DNA of 64,000 bases from [Phialemoniopsis] sp. UDSM-2020 (GCA_018873225.1 JAEILZ010000001.1:496001-560000); one strand, 5' to 3'. Positions 42,917 through 55,165 are shown, counted from the first letter of the stretch. A program made the numbers and translations. The notes: generated from the sequence alone by a model not told the origin.

Positions 42917-44022
42917 ATGGGGCCCCAGTTTGACCGTTTGTTCCGTTTCGAAAGCGAACAAGGCAATGAACTCTACGGAGAGTTGCCTCCAGCACACTCT
43001 GTCGAAAGTGTCATTGGCACAGACGTAGAGGTCTACGAAGGCGACGCACCCTGGCAGCCCGAGTTCCGACGATCGTCAAGACGGGAGACTGTCTCGAAGG
43101 TACAGTGCTATCTATGGACCTGCTTGTAGAACAACCGAGCCACGAAATGCTGAACAGCTTCAAGATTCTCGCCCCATTGCCGCGCGTGCCCATGTTTATT
43201 GGCGTGGGTCTGAATTATAGACGACATGCAATCGACGCCAACGTACGTGACCGGTGAAGCGAGTTTGGAATCACGCTGACTATATATGAAATAGTTTCCA
43301 ATTCCTGAGCATCCGGTGCTCTTCATGAAACCATCTAGTACGTGAAGGGATCCTCTTGTGAACAGTTTGCAGGACATAACTGACACAATTCAGGCTCATT
43401 GGCTGCACCAGGAGAAGACATCGAGATCCATGGTGAAGCTAAACTGCTAGATTACGAGGTAAGTACTCATGGCGTTATGACCGTCCCTTGAACATTGCAA
43501 ACGGAGACGCATTCTGACAAAGAAATTACAACTCGCCAGGGCGAGCTCTGCGTGGTGATTGGGAAGACGTGCAAAGATCCCCCGCCGGATTGCGATATCA
43601 CCGACTACTTCCTCGGCTATACAGTCGGGAATGACATTAGCTCACGGTATTGGCAACAGCCTGAGAGATCTGGACAACAGGCGAATTACTGCAAAGGCTT
43701 CGACAAGTTTGCTCCAATTGGTCCGGTCATCTGCTCGACAAAGCAGATCCCTGACCCAAGTCAACTGACCCTTACAACCCGTGTAAATGGAGAAGAAAGG
43801 CAACGCTCGGGTACTGATGACCTCATATTTGACGTGGAAAAGCTCGTAAGGTTCTGTAGCGCTGGACATACTCTTGAGCCTGGAACTGTCATTATGACTG
43901 GCACCCCGGGTGGTGTGGCAGCATTTATGAAGCCACCAGCCTGGCTCCAACATGGCGATGTTGTTGAGATTGAGATTGATGGCATTGGAAAACTCCGGAA
44001 CAGAATGATCTTTAATAGATGA
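42917..44022 (+). CDS. Fumarylacetoacetate hydrolase (FAH) family enzyme
   Basis: Five exons starting at the ATG at 42917 (MGPQFDRLFRFESEQGNELY). Joins give SKILAPLPRVPMFIGVGLNY, then AIDANFPIPEHPVLFMKP, then SSLAAPGEDIEIHGEAKLLD and DYEGELCVVIGK. The FAH fold markers are GVGLNYRRHA, FMKPSSS, the metal Glu pair in DYEGEL, Asp in NDISSR, the GFDKFAPIGPVI loop and the GTPGGVA motif. All key residues are present. The family hydrolyses or hydrates C-C bonds of 2,4-dioxo or 2-oxo-pent-4-enoate type acids after aromatic ring cleavage, or decarboxylates oxaloacetate. With a ring hydroxylase and a dioxygenase-like protein next door, a ring-cleavage-product hydrolase or hydratase role is likely. The intron at about 43100-43165 is inferred because the unspliced frame stops. 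Confidence 0.87.
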
Positions 44023-44311
44023 ACAGCTTGGTGTCTCGAAGTTCGCTCACCGGAAGTGGGTTGTCGGCTCATTGAATTCTAGACTTCTCTTTGAATGGAT
44101 TAGAACCTGCTTGACTAATAGTCAGCTCTTTGGTTCAAGGTTGATTTGATGATAATGTTTGGTAGGATGATCTTGTAATACCCTTTTTAGGCTTGAAACG
44201 CGACTATGACTGTTCTTCAAAGAGAGAGTCAAGAGGTGTAAACTCAAACATCAACATTGACTCATATTGTCCTATCTTGTCTGTCATAATGACATAATAT
44301 CCAATGTGATG

Positions 44312-44884
44312 CTAAATTGGAGCAGTCTCAAATCCCCGTGGACCGATCTTCTTTCTCTCTACCAGTTTTTCGTACGGGACACCGTTTTGCAAATCCTCCC
44401 AGAGCTCATCGGGGTCAAAGTCCACACCGACAGGGTTCTCTCTGAACTCAGAACCATTGATCATCTTGTTAATCTCGTCAACATCGTCAATCGTGTCGAT
44501 CTGAGTCTCTAGAGTGTTGCCATCGGGATCTTTGTAGTAGATGGATATGGTCGGCCCGTGGTTGACACACCACACAGGGTCGAGGCCCTTTGCCTTGCGA
44601 CCCTTGTACGCAAGTATAAGGTCTTTCAGGTTCGCATGTGTGAATGAAATATGATCCAGGCCGCAAGTCCTGGGATCTTTTGGCTTGAGGTTGGGCACCG
44701 CGAGAATCGCGATCCGATGGTGTTCGCTGTCGAAGGTGACGAAGCTCATGCCAGGCACTTCGGCGGAAATTGGGCCTCCCAGGAATGCTTTGTAGAAGTC
44801 GACCATCTTGCGATGAGACTCCATCGTAGTCCGGAGAACCACATGGGCTATCTGATTGGGGCGAGGGATTTCTGTGGAAGCCAT
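44312..44884 (-). CDS. VOC-family protein, extradiol dioxygenase-like
   Basis: A single-exon 190-aa protein starting at 44884 (MASTEIPRPNQIAHVVLRTT). It has one vicinal-oxygen-chelate domain pair. Putative metal ligands are His in QIAHVV, His in CGLDHISFTH and Glu in DPDGNTLETQID, the usual H-H-E set of type I extradiol dioxygenases and glyoxalases. Length is short, as in single-domain fungal relatives annotated as biphenyl-2,3-diol 1,2-dioxygenase-like. It would open a catechol-type ring next to a hydroxyl with O2, using Fe(II). It diverges from the FAD monooxygenase gene; the shared 586-bp region carries an inverted repeat. Glyoxalase or bleomycin-resistance-like binding proteins are alternatives. 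Confidence 0.8.
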   Translation of the reverse strand: MASTEIPRPNQIAHVVLRTTMESHRKMVDFYKAFLGGPISAEVPGMSFVTFDSEHHRIAILAVPNLKPKDPRTCGLDHISFTHANLKDLILAYKGRKAKGLDPVWCVNHGPTISIYYKDPDGNTLETQIDTIDDVDEINKMINGSEFRENPVGVDFDPDELWEDLQNGVPYEKLVERKKIGPRGFETAPI

Positions 44885-45132
44885 GGTGTAAGGTTGGTGT
44901 GTCTGATCGGTTGCTGTGATCTGGGGACAGCTTCAAGTTCACGCTTCACCGTTTGGTTGGCTATATACCTACTCATACGCATTGCCGGAACCCCCCGGCT
45001 AACAATTGTGTGACCACTGTCAGGCAAGATGTTCAGGTTCTATGGATGCTGCTGTGGCAGTAACAATTACCGCACTCGTATTGGCTCGGAATAGAGTGTG
45101 GAGAACCATACTCTTCCGCGGAACACCAGGCG

Positions 45133-45172
45133 GTGGGTCATCCATGGATCCCGTCTTCCACGGATGGCCCAC
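45133..45172. promoter_or_regulatory. Imperfect 15-bp inverted repeat between divergent genes
   Basis: GTGGGTCATCCATGG and, after 10 nt, CCACGGATGGCCCAC. The arms match at 13 of 15 positions. It lies between the VOC dioxygenase and FAD monooxygenase starts. An operator for a dimeric regulator (the Zn2Cys6 gene is nearby) is possible. Confidence 0.45.
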
Positions 45173-45469
45173 CTCCACATAAGCCATGGACTAGGTGTAT
45201 GTCCCTCTCATACCACTCGGCTGCTCGAATGACATGCGTGGATGTTGCGTGAATGAAGCATCTCCGGCCCGAGGGATCATCCTAAGCCGGTTGGGCGGCT
45301 CCGTGTCAGCCTAGTGTAACGAGCTCATCCATATAAGCCATGTGACAACTTGGGTAAAGGTTTGATAATAAGGTTTTCCGAGCATCTCGGACTCTTTGTG
45401 CACACTGATGACTCATCTGGGATAACCTTTTCTAAGCAACAACCACCCTTTTCCAGACGCTCATTCCTA

Positions 45470-47284
45470 ATGGCTAGCAAGACCTCCTTCTACGATGCTA
45501 CAGGCACAGGGCTCAACATCCTCCCTGTAGCAGCCGCGCCAGATGCCCACCATTCCGTCAATCCGTTTTTCGCAACACCTGAGGTCCCAGTCCTGATTAT
45601 CGGAGGTGGTCCTGTCGGACTTGCTTGCGCGATCTTGCTTGCCCGGTACAATATTCGCAGTACTGTTATCGAGAAGCACCAGAGCGGGTTGGATTTGCCC
45701 AAAGCTCACGTCGTGGGACCAAGAACTCTGGAAATATTCAGGCAAGCTGGTCTGGATATTAACAGACTTCGCAAACTTGGCGTCAAACCAGAAGATGGTG
45801 ATGTGGTCCGCTTCCTGACGTGTCTCGTTGGGTACGAGTACGGGAACATTGTCCTCGATGCTGGCTCTACCGATGACATAACCCCTGAGAACCTTGTCAA
45901 CGTTCCCCAGCCGCGCTTGGAAGATTATCTGAACGAAGTTGCCGCACAGACAGGGTTGATCACTATATGGAGAGGCATCGAATGGCGGTCTAGCACGTCG
46001 ACCAATAATGGACTCGAAGAGTCCCTCTTGTTCAACAGAAAGACTCAGAATACGATACGCATGCGGTCTAAATACCTCCTTGCGTGCGATGGAGCGAATG
46101 CGAGCTCGCGAACCAAGCTTGACGTCCCGTTCCCAGACCTACCCGGCCAGCCAGTCATCAAGACACACTATGTTACCGTGTACTTCGAGGCTGATCTAAC
46201 CCACCTGAAGAGTGGGCTCCTGTTCTTCGTCATATCACCATCACGACTCGGCACCTTCATATGCTACGAGAGGACTTCGACCTGGGCTTTTGTCATGATT
46301 TACGATCCAGCCCATACGCCAACTTCGTTTTTCACGGAGGACTATTGTCGGAGTGCGATTGCAACAGTGAGTTTATCTGTGCCTCATGCTTTTTACAAAG
46401 CTGGGAGCTAAGCTTGCGCGCAATAGGCCATCGGTGAACCCGTACCTTTCAGGCTCCTCTCCACGACAATCTGGAGCACACACCCTCGAGTCGCCGAGAC
46501 ATACCGATCCCCGACACACCCCAGTGCATTCTTGCTCGGGGATGCTGCGCACACGTTCCCTCCTACAGGCGGTCTAGGCTTGAATACCGGTATTGACGAT
46601 GCGCATAATCTTGCTTGGAAGATTAATGCTGTTGAAAGGGGCTGGATGAGTGATGCGAAGAGCATCCTCGACTCGTATACCGCAGAGCGCCGGCCTGTCG
46701 CACTCGCGAATGCCCATCAAAGCTATGTAAATCAAAGGGCACTCGCGGAGCTCGTCGAGACTATCATGAAGACTGTCGGTGGCGACCCGACCTTAATGAC
46801 GGATAGTAAAAGTCTGCCCTTGCTGGAGAAGGCAGTTCTGAAGAACAAGGACCATTTCCAATCGATCGGTCTGCAAATAGGCTTTGTGTATGGGCAGGAC
46901 CCAGAGAGTACCATGTCAGTCGGGCAATATGTTCCCCAGTGCACCCCTGGGGCCCGATTGCCCCACGCCTGGGTGCAGGTTGGCGGCAAGTCTCGCTCAA
47001 CACTCGATCTGGTGGATGGCCACTCTTTCGTTGTGCTCGCGACCCAAGGGTTCCCGTTAGTAGACTCTGCTTCTTTACCTTCGACTTTGTCAAAGCGTGG
47101 TGCCCCTGTCAAGACAATGCGACTCGGCGTAGATTTCCAAGACTCCGATGGCAAATGGTCCGAGTTGATGAAGATGACAACGGGAGAAGCAGCTGTTCTG
47201 GTCAGGCCGGACCAACGAATTGTCTGCCGGTCAGAAGATGTCGAAGGATTGTTAAAGAGGCTCCGTGCCTGTTTCGGCGATTGA
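45470..47284 (+). CDS. FAD-dependent aromatic monooxygenase (PheA/TfdB/MhpA-like)
   Basis: Two exons (45470-46366 and 46427-47284) give 584 aa. The FAD Rossmann motif is VLIIGGGPVGLACAILLA with VIEK downstream. The DG motif is LACDGANASSR, the GD motif FLLGDAAHTFPPTGGLGLN, followed by DDAHNLAWK. These are the three group-A flavin hydroxylase signatures. The C-terminal third resembles the thioredoxin-like extension of phenol 2-monooxygenase/PheA-TfdB relatives (LVDGHSFVVLATQG). It hydroxylates a phenolic or aromatic acid ring using NAD(P)H and O2. With the adjacent ring-cleavage and FAH-like genes it likely provides the first step of an aromatic degradation route. The ATG at 45470 is favoured; sequence upstream in frame has no ATG. 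Confidence 0.9.
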
Positions 47285-47765
47285 TATTATTGAGCACCGC
47301 CATGTGAATGATGATCAGATAGGTAACTGAGCTTAACCGTTTCTCTGTGTCAAATAGATCAATCGAAGAAGACTCATACACCCTTAAGTGCTTAAGCATG
47401 AAACTGGGCAACAAGAGACATCAAAGGCTGCAGCCTGCCCCGGATTTGCTTGAGCAACTTCTGCCGAGTGATTCCAGCTTCAGCTGGAGCATGCCCCACT
47501 CTTGAATGCGCCAGCAGCACTACCAGCACTGTAAATTGATTTGTCAGTCCCCCAGACACTCCGCAAGTAGCACTAGAGCGCGCCTATTAAGCGTCCTTGT
47601 CATGTGGACAGGGCGTGAAAGCGGGGAAATCCCCATTGAAGAAATCTTACCTACTTTCTGTTTCTCAGATGTTCTACGGTCTTGGAAACTAGCGAGTCCC
47701 TCGATCACAGTGGTCCAGTGCGCATAGAATGATACACATGTCAGCGGCGCGCCCGTGACGGATCC

Positions 47766-50277
47766 AATGATGAGCCCCAGCGGCGCTGTCCATGAGCAGT
47801 CTCGCAAGAGGGTTCAGGTGGCCTGCGACTACTGCCGTGTGAAGAGGGTATGGCCGAATCTCACTTCCTATGTCATCTAGATGACGCTGTGAACTTATCT
47901 CACCTCATCTCCTCTGATCTAGTTGAAATGCACCGCCGACCAAGACCCGTGTCTGAATTGCCAGCTTTATGGAGTCGAATGCAAGAAATCGAGTTGCCAG
48001 AGACGACGAGGTGTCGGCCAACAGCGTCCAGTCGTTGCAGACTCTACGAGCCTATCGGATATCCAAGCTTCGACCTACCCAACCGAGTTCGATAATTCAG
48101 GAGACTACGCCGCAAATGGTTGGCATAGTCTTTTCATTCTGGACATTTCATTTACAACACAAAACTGACAATGGCATAGGCTTGACAGGAATGCCGACCG
48201 AAGTTAATGGGGCGAACACGCCTGCCGCCGGTGGCGGTCCGGAGTTTATGGACCTGTTTGACGACTGGGACCCTGAACTGCTGGCTCAAAGTGAATATCC
48301 TAGGGACACGATGCTCGAGGCGCCTCAAACAGCAGTCAACGACTTACCATGGGATATACCGACGCTCCCGAATGGGGCAAACGCCACGTCGGGGGCCATT
48401 ACTCAACCAACCCCTGCTCTCGCGGAACCGCGAGGAACCTCAAAAGCACCAACCCCAAAGCTGACTCTTCTTAATGCTGGAGCCGACAGTGATTTGCTAC
48501 CAGGCGTGTTCATGAGACTGAGCGAGTCAAGGTGTGGCTATGTCGGTTCGTGCATTTGGCTACTACTCTGCATGCCAGCCTTGATATTGACACTGATACC
48601 TAGGTGGGCACTCGATCGGTGCTTCTCTTGCCCTCTGCATACAAGACGTCGCCAAGCTCGAACCAGAATCGCCTAGAACCAGTCCCAATTTTCTGGCTGA
48701 GGCGGCAGACTACATCGACAATTCGCCAGATTTGTACCATATCAACGCGTCCACCTGCAAGTTGCCTCCGAAGCCAACTTCGGCATCAAATATCGATGGT
48801 ATGTCACCTCTCATACGTTGATCATTACCTGGCTAATCAATAAATCTACAGCATATTTCAACTACGTACACACAGTCTACCCATTTCTCGACGAAGCCAA
48901 GTTCAAGGGTGAATGGGAGGGGCTTTACAGCGATCCGCAATCATATCATCGCCCCGTGACAGCTGTCCTGCTTACTTTAGTAGTTTCCATCGGGGCAGTA
49001 TGCGACCGCGAGGCCGGTGGATTGACCACCCGCAGTCAACGCCTGCTCACTTCCCTACAAGATCAATTGCGGTTGATCTTTGACCAGGTCTGGGACAAGA
49101 CTTCCATTGAGGCTGTTCAGATCCAACTGCTGCAGGTACGATAACAAGACCCAGGTCAGTCTAGCTCTCAGCTGACCATCTCCAGATTCTGTACCTGTTG
49201 CACCGGGGCCAGACCAGCGCCGCTTGGTACAGGTGTGGGTTGGCTATACGCACATCTCAGACCCTCGGGCTTCACCGGAAGCCACCGCCTGAGCTAGGGC
49301 TATCAAAGGCGGAGCAACAGCTGCGCTCTCAGATCTGGTGGACGGCGTTTAGTCTCGATGCGTAAGCACGTCTCTGCCCTCAACTTGCTCAGCATGACTA
49401 ATATCGAACCAAGCTCTTGCTCTATGGCTCAGGGCAGACCGCCGGCAGCTGTTGAGTCAGACTGCGATGTTGATGTGCTCCCATTGGCTGGTTTGGACGA
49501 CTCGAATACGGCCAAAGTCATTTCTGACACTTATATCTGGAGAGTTCGACTGGCCAAGATTGAGAATCGGCTATCTCGACTCATGGTCTCCCCTCGAAGT
49601 GCGACGAAGCGGGTTCAAGCTATAGAAGAGCTTGATACGGCTTTACAGGAATGGCGCAACGGACTGCCGACTCATCTTCGTCCGGAAGAGGACTTTCTAG
49701 TTGACCGGGACACGTACCAGTTTGCAGCTGTGGCTCATCTCGAGTACTTCAATATGCTCCGAGCCATACACTGGGCTTCGGTCAACTGTGCGCGAGCCTC
49801 CGAAGGTATCAGCTCTGTTCTAGGTCCGCGTATGCGTGCGAGTGAAGCCCTCTGCCTTGCTGCAGCCAGGTCCTTCGCGAGGACTCTGAACGAGTACGAT
49901 ACAACACAGTCCTTCTCCTCTTTTATGTATACTAACAGGGCTTACAGTGTCGAGGACGGCTGCAGCCCCCAAATCATGTTCCCTGTCACGTAAGGACCTA
50001 GATCAAACTCGCATATCCGTCGCTAACCTCCCACAGTCTACATGCTGACCAATACATGGCCGCGCTTGGTGTTCTTTACCGGAATATCTGTCGCAACCCA
50101 ACAAGAGCATCTGCAAAGGCAGATCTGGCGCACTTTTACGCGGCGAAGGAACATCTCGAGCGGGACCTCTTTCACGCAAACTACGAAGCCAGTGTTGCAT
50201 CTATGTTCAAAGAAGTGTTTGAAGGCATGCTCTCTTCAGCGGAGAGATTTGTCAATTACAGGATTACTGTATCATAG
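47766..50277 (+). CDS. Zn2Cys6 transcription factor with fungal_trans domain
   Basis: The start is the ATG at 47766. The zinc cluster is CDYCRVKR joined by splicing to LKCTADQDPCLNC and LYGVEC, giving C-x2-C-x6-C-x6-C-x2-C-x6-C. The intron is at about 47848-47922. A low-complexity linker follows. The fungal_trans/MHR region has AYFNYVHTVYPFLDEAKFKG, ILYLLHRGQTSAAWYRCGLA, TLGLHRKPP and QIWWTAFSLDA, then SCSMAQGRPPA. The last exon ends LSSAERFVNYRITVS. It probably controls the neighbouring aromatic genes, as pathway-specific regulators of this class do; that is inference from position. At least five introns are needed, so boundaries in the middle are approximate. Confidence 0.82.
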
Positions 50278-50422
50278 TAAAGGAGCGAATACATGTTGTA
50301 GCTTCAATGCCAACCTCATGACGAACATTTAAAAGACAACATGCGAACCGGCATACCCCATGCGACACCACCCCCCTCCCCAGTCCTAGCACACTGAATG
50401 TATCCTACGACATGCGATGCGC

Positions 50423-50832
50423 CTAGAACATCTTGCAGTAGCCCAGAGTTCCGCTGCGGTCCCTGAAAGCGACATACTGGGTCTTCGAGTTGGGCTGGGG
50501 CTGGCAGACCGGGTTCTGTCCGCAAGCTCCCCAACAGCCGTTGTTGCCCTTGCAGTTGCAGGCACCCGGTGTGCACGAGGCGTGCAGGCCGACCTGCGAG
50601 ACGGGAGACTTGCATCTCGCGTCCAGTTCACCGCGTGCCTCAAGAGTTTCCTGCATCAAATGTTAGTCTCCGCTCATTTGCGACGTAAGAGTCGAAATCT
50701 GGTTTGACTTACGTCTACCCACTGGCCGGTCTGTCTGTCCATGATGGGGCCGTTGAACTCGACGGGAGGAGCAGCCCAAACGGTGCTAACAGCGGCAGCA
50801 AGGACGAACAGAATGGCCTGGATGGACTTCAT
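50423..50832 (-). CDS. Small secreted cysteine-rich protein (8 Cys)
   Basis: Two exons, intron at about 50652-50711, giving 115 aa. Signal peptide MKSIQAILFVLAAAVSTVWA, then a pro-like segment (VEFNGPIMDRQTGQWVDETL). The mature part has eight cysteines: ARCK, ASCTPGACNC, GCWGACG, PVCQP and GYCKMF. The arrangement CTPGACNCKGNNGCWGACG is compact and glycine-rich, resembling fungal secreted antimicrobial or effector proteins, but no named family is recognised. It is convergent with the Zn2Cys6 gene (0.15 kb). Long promoter sequence lies to its right. Confidence 0.7.
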
Positions 50833-53173
50833 CTTGAAAGGAGTCTTTTGATGTGTTTGGAGAAAGTCGAGGTGTAGGTAGTTTTGATGGGGTAGTTTGA
50901 CTTGAAAGTGTGATGTGGATGTTACTGAAAATCAAACGAATGATGCCAGAGCGCGAGAACTCTGTGGCCTTTTATACCGCTGTGAGCAGGATGGTTCACC
51001 TTTTGATACGAGGCTGTCTTCAGCACCGTTGATGCTCCATGATCCGACTTCCAGTAAGGAGATGGTCAACTCCCGCCAAAATCCAAGTAAAGCCTCATTG
51101 AAGTGGAGACATTCGGGCAGGAAATGCTATTCTTGGGGCGCGTATAGGCGGCCGGCAGTCTTCAACCTGCACTAGGCCCCGCGATGTCCCCAGCAGTTCT
51201 AGAAGGATTAATCTAACGGAAGGCTGTGCAGCTGTGGATTTCAGCACTACGCCAACTCTGATTGGTCCCCGCGCTTCAGGGCCAAAGCTTGTCAGCTTCG
51301 GACTCGACTCCATGCATATAGCCTCAACGATGCGCTGGCTCGTTTAGTTCCACAACATCGCTAACGAACCTTTGCTTGTTGAAAACAAAAGACCCTTGCC
51401 TTTGCTTGTACGCAGTGAATCTACAATTCGAGGGCCGTTTCTGATCAAAGGAGTTTGCGGATAATGTCAAAAGTCCGAGGCTTTCCTCGCCTACATATGC
51501 ACGGATCCGAGATCCTTCTGCGTTACAGAAGTCGAATTCGAGATTGCTTGAATGGACATGCGCGCGCAAAGGACCTTTCATCTGGTAACTTGTCGCGGCC
51601 ATCGCACTTTATATGATTTTGTTATCGTTGCCTAATTTGAGGGTATGGAAGCCATTCAATATCATCGATTGGTCCCATTCTATGTGGATGGCAGAAGAAT
51701 ACTAGACCTCCATTCTCTATCAGCTAGGCTAGCACGACCATGGACGTAGTGCTCGCTCTCGACATGCAACTGACTTGTTGAAGACGACGATATAGAACGC
51801 AATGGCTAGCCTAGGCTCCGCCAATCACCCAGTGCCACTTCAAGGCCGGCAGTGCTGAAATCATAGTGCTGACGCCGGAACGAATCCACCTCGCACACAA
51901 AATCCGAGCTCCACAACCTTAGGACCCGAGCTCGTCCAAGCCGAGGGTTTTGCCACGGATGGCTTTGGTTCTGGACCGCCCACAAATCCTGCATCTCCAG
52001 CGCAGACAATACTAGCCAGGGGCCAAATCCACTATTGTAAAATCGGGGGCCTTGATGCTCTGGAAGCTATGAGGCTCGCTCTCCTGCCAACCCCGTACCA
52101 TCCGCATCGCCCATACTCAGCCGTAATATCAAACTCAAAAAGGGAAAGACCAAACATTGCCTGCCGCCTGACATGTTGATGAAGGTTATGGAGAGCTGAA
52201 GGAAGGAAGCAACGACCAAGACACTGTTCCATGTTTGACTCGCAGAGCCTCCACGGAGATTGCATAGCATGAGCATCATTTGTTTCAATGTTATGGATTC
52301 TCGTCCTAGTACATCTCCACAGCTGATAAGCCCAGACCCAGTGATGGATGCCCCGCGCATTCCCACGGAGCTGAAGTTTTGGAGGTAAAGGGGTGTGTGC
52401 GACACAGCAACGCTTGGGCAACAGGGGCGATGGAATGAGCCGATCACTGTCACATCCCACAAGAAAAAAAGGTCTGCCGATCATTTCACTGTTTCCCCAG
52501 ACTTGCATTTCACACCCTTTTCTCGTTCGCCGGCCAGCGTAGCTGCATGCGAACATAGAAGCTTCTTCGCATTTTGCGCCTCTCCCTGCACAGAGAGGTC
52601 ATAATGACATCCACCAAGTCCTGAAGGTGTCCCGAGGTCGAGTTTAACATTTAGCGCCACCTTGGCAGGTGCGTATTATTTTCCCTCATTGGCCCACCCA
52701 GCGCCAGGGGCCAAAAAGGTATCCGGTACATTCGTATCATAGCGCCGGAGGCTAAGAGATGGGGGGAGCCACCGACGTTATTTGCCCGCAGTGGCGCCGC
52801 TTCCTGCGCGCGCTAGGATCTACGACGAGGAAACTTTGGTTCACTCCATAGCTTGTTTTAGTGAACATTGAAGGGAAGGGAAATAGAGGCCTCGGCAGAC
52901 GAGATACCGAGGGGTGGCCACGCGAGGTCAGGGTCGGTGAGCGTTCATTGGGATCACACAATTTTGGCAGGCATACGCTTCACTCTAAGGATCGATAGAA
53001 ATTGATTGCACAGAAATAATTGAGAGATGTAAGATTGGTATCGGGAAGGGGTATATCGATGCGCCGGAATATCAAAGCCCTTACAGACCAGTGTGACGCC
53101 TCCATGATGTACCAGTAGACCCCAGAGATAATAGGAAATCAAGTGACTTTTCCCTGTCCATGAACACCCTCCT
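50833..53173. other. Intergenic, about 2.3 kb
   Basis: No gene can be supported. Frames at 51324-51602 and 52032-52556 (minus strand) lack domains and codon-use support. Confidence 0.45.
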
Positions 53174-55165
53174 CTAGCCGTCTTTCTTGGCCACAGGCTC
53201 CTCGACAGGCGACTCGGCGTCGTGCGCGAGGGGCTGGTTCTTGCCGCGGTACTGCGAGCGCGCCAGGTTGTTCCACTGGTCCTCCTCCTTGTCGAGGTCG
53301 CGGAAGCAGAACCAAAACACGGTGCCGCCGACGAACGCGATGCAGCAGATGACGACGTAGTTCCAGACGAGCAGCGGGTCGCCCGACAGCGGCGTGAAGG
53401 CCTGGCCGATGGCCGACGAGATGGCGCTCATGAACAGGTTGACCGACATGACGAGCGACTTCATGTTCTCGGGCGCCTTGGAGTAGGCGTACTCGTACGA
53501 GGTCGTGTTGGTGAAGATCTCGCTGATGCCGACGAGGATGTAGGGCAGCGACTGGACCCAGACGTTGATGGGCGCCGTGCAGCCGTCGTTGTCGGTCGGG
53601 TAGTCGCCGCAGGGGCTCATCTTGTAGATGTAGTGCTGGGTCACGGCGGCGGCGACCATGGAGAAGGCCGAGAAGAAGAACCCCAGGGTCATGCGCTTGA
53701 TGGGCGTGAAGTTGATGCCAATCTTGCGCAGGCCAGGATACACAAGACGGTCGAGGATGGGGATCAGGATCAGGATGGACAGCGGGTTGAGGTTCTGGAT
53801 GATGTCGTTGGGCACGCCGTGCAGCTCCATGGTCGAGGCCTGCGTCGTCAGGTTGCCCGTCATCTGGTTGTACGCGAGGAAGAAGACGGGCAGGAAGAGG
53901 AAGACCTTGCAGGCCTTGAGGCCGCGGCGCACCTCGTCGACCCACTCGTCGTCGTAGGTCATCCAGCTGGGGCGGTCCTCGGGCGCGATGTTGGACGGGC
54001 GCGCGACGTCCCAGGTGAACTCGCGCTTTACGCGCGCGAAATTGAGCGTCCACTTGCCCTTCATGACCCAGGCGAACATGTGCACAAACTTGGACAGGAC
54101 GGAGCCCGTGGGCGGCGAGAGTGTGTAGCGCTTCTTGTTGAAGTAGAGGACGAGGGGGCAGGCGGCGAAGAGCACAGTAGGCAGAAGCCACGCGAGCCAG
54201 AAGCCGACGTACTTCTCGACGTAGACCATGGAGAGCTGGCCCGCGAGGGAGCCGATGTTGATGGCGAAGTAGAAGTAGAGGAAGATGCGGGTGTTGGTGA
54301 CGGCCGGGTCGACGATGACGCGCTCGCCGCTCTTGAGGACCTTGATATGCATGCCGCCGCGCTCGTGGTTCTGCTCGGCGAGCAGCGGCGAGATGTTGGC
54401 CTTGAACAGGCCCGTACCGACGCAGAGGCAGAGCAGACCGATGATGAACGCGGCGAAGGAGCTGTCCTTGTGCTTGATGACCTCTGGGGCGGCGGCGGCG
54501 ACGAGGATGACGTGGGCGACGAAGGAGGCGAGGATGGCGATGTGGATGGTCTTGTAGCGGCCGAGACGGGCATCGGCGATGTAGGCACTGAGCCGGAATA
54601 GTTAGCGACTAGGCCTTATGGTTTTGCGCTGCGCAGGAGTTCACTTACCCAGGAATCGGCATCAGGTAGGCAAAGAACTGGTTGAAGAGGACGATACCCT
54701 GGGCGGCCTTGGCACCCATGCCCAGGGCGCCGGCGACGCCATTGGTAGCAGGGTTGGAGCCGGTGGTCGAGCCTTCAGGAAGAGGGCTTCGCACGTAGTT
54801 CGTGTACAGAATGGTCGTGCCGTAGTAACTACGTGATAATTAGCATCGCCGAAGGTAATGTCCAGGTGAAGCATTAGTTACCTAAAACGTTCCGCGAGCT
54901 CGCAGAAGGCAATGGTGTAGGCAGGCCAGTAGATCTTGCCCGAGACGCGGCGGAGAGTGTGCAGCTCCTCCTCGGTGGGCCTCTCAAACTCCTCGTCGGC
55001 CGAGGCGGCGAAGCCCAGGTTGACGTCGGTGTGCACCGCGTTCATGGTCGTCTCCTTGGCCTTGGTCTCCTCCGCGGAGCCGATGGCGGGGCCCGGATGG
55101 ACACCCTCGCTCGCCAAGGCGGCCTGGGCGATCTCAGCCCGGTCGAGGTTGACGGTCTGGCTCAT
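53174..55165 (-). CDS. PTR2-type peptide transporter (POT/NPF family)
   Basis: Three exons; start at the ATG at 55165 (MSQTVNLDRAEIAQAAL). After an acidic cytoplasmic leader, TM1 carries TIAFCELAERFSYYG, whose E-x-x-E-R-F-x-Y-Y is the POT signature. The second conserved segment is FFAYLMPIPGAYIADARLGR. About twelve membrane helices follow, including FLYFYFAINIGSLAGQLSMV (the PTR2 FYxxINxGSL motif). The C-terminal half has the periplasmic-type loop MSPCGDYPTDNDGC and PYILVGISEIFTNTTSYEYA. These proteins import di- and tripeptides with protons at the plasma membrane. The sequence is GC3-rich, giving long antisense frames that are not genes. Expected length about 610 aa, as in fungal PTR2. Confidence 0.92.

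Noticed and set aside
43085..43165. Frameshift in the FAH-family gene
   Set aside because: A 66-nt GT-AG intron (from GTACAG to CTTCAAG) restores the frame and gives the expected SKILAPLP junction.
53222..54601. Long plus-strand open frame opposite the peptide transporter
   Set aside because: Same cause: antisense of GC3-rich codons; composition is dominated by Glu, Asp, Val and Arg with no family match.
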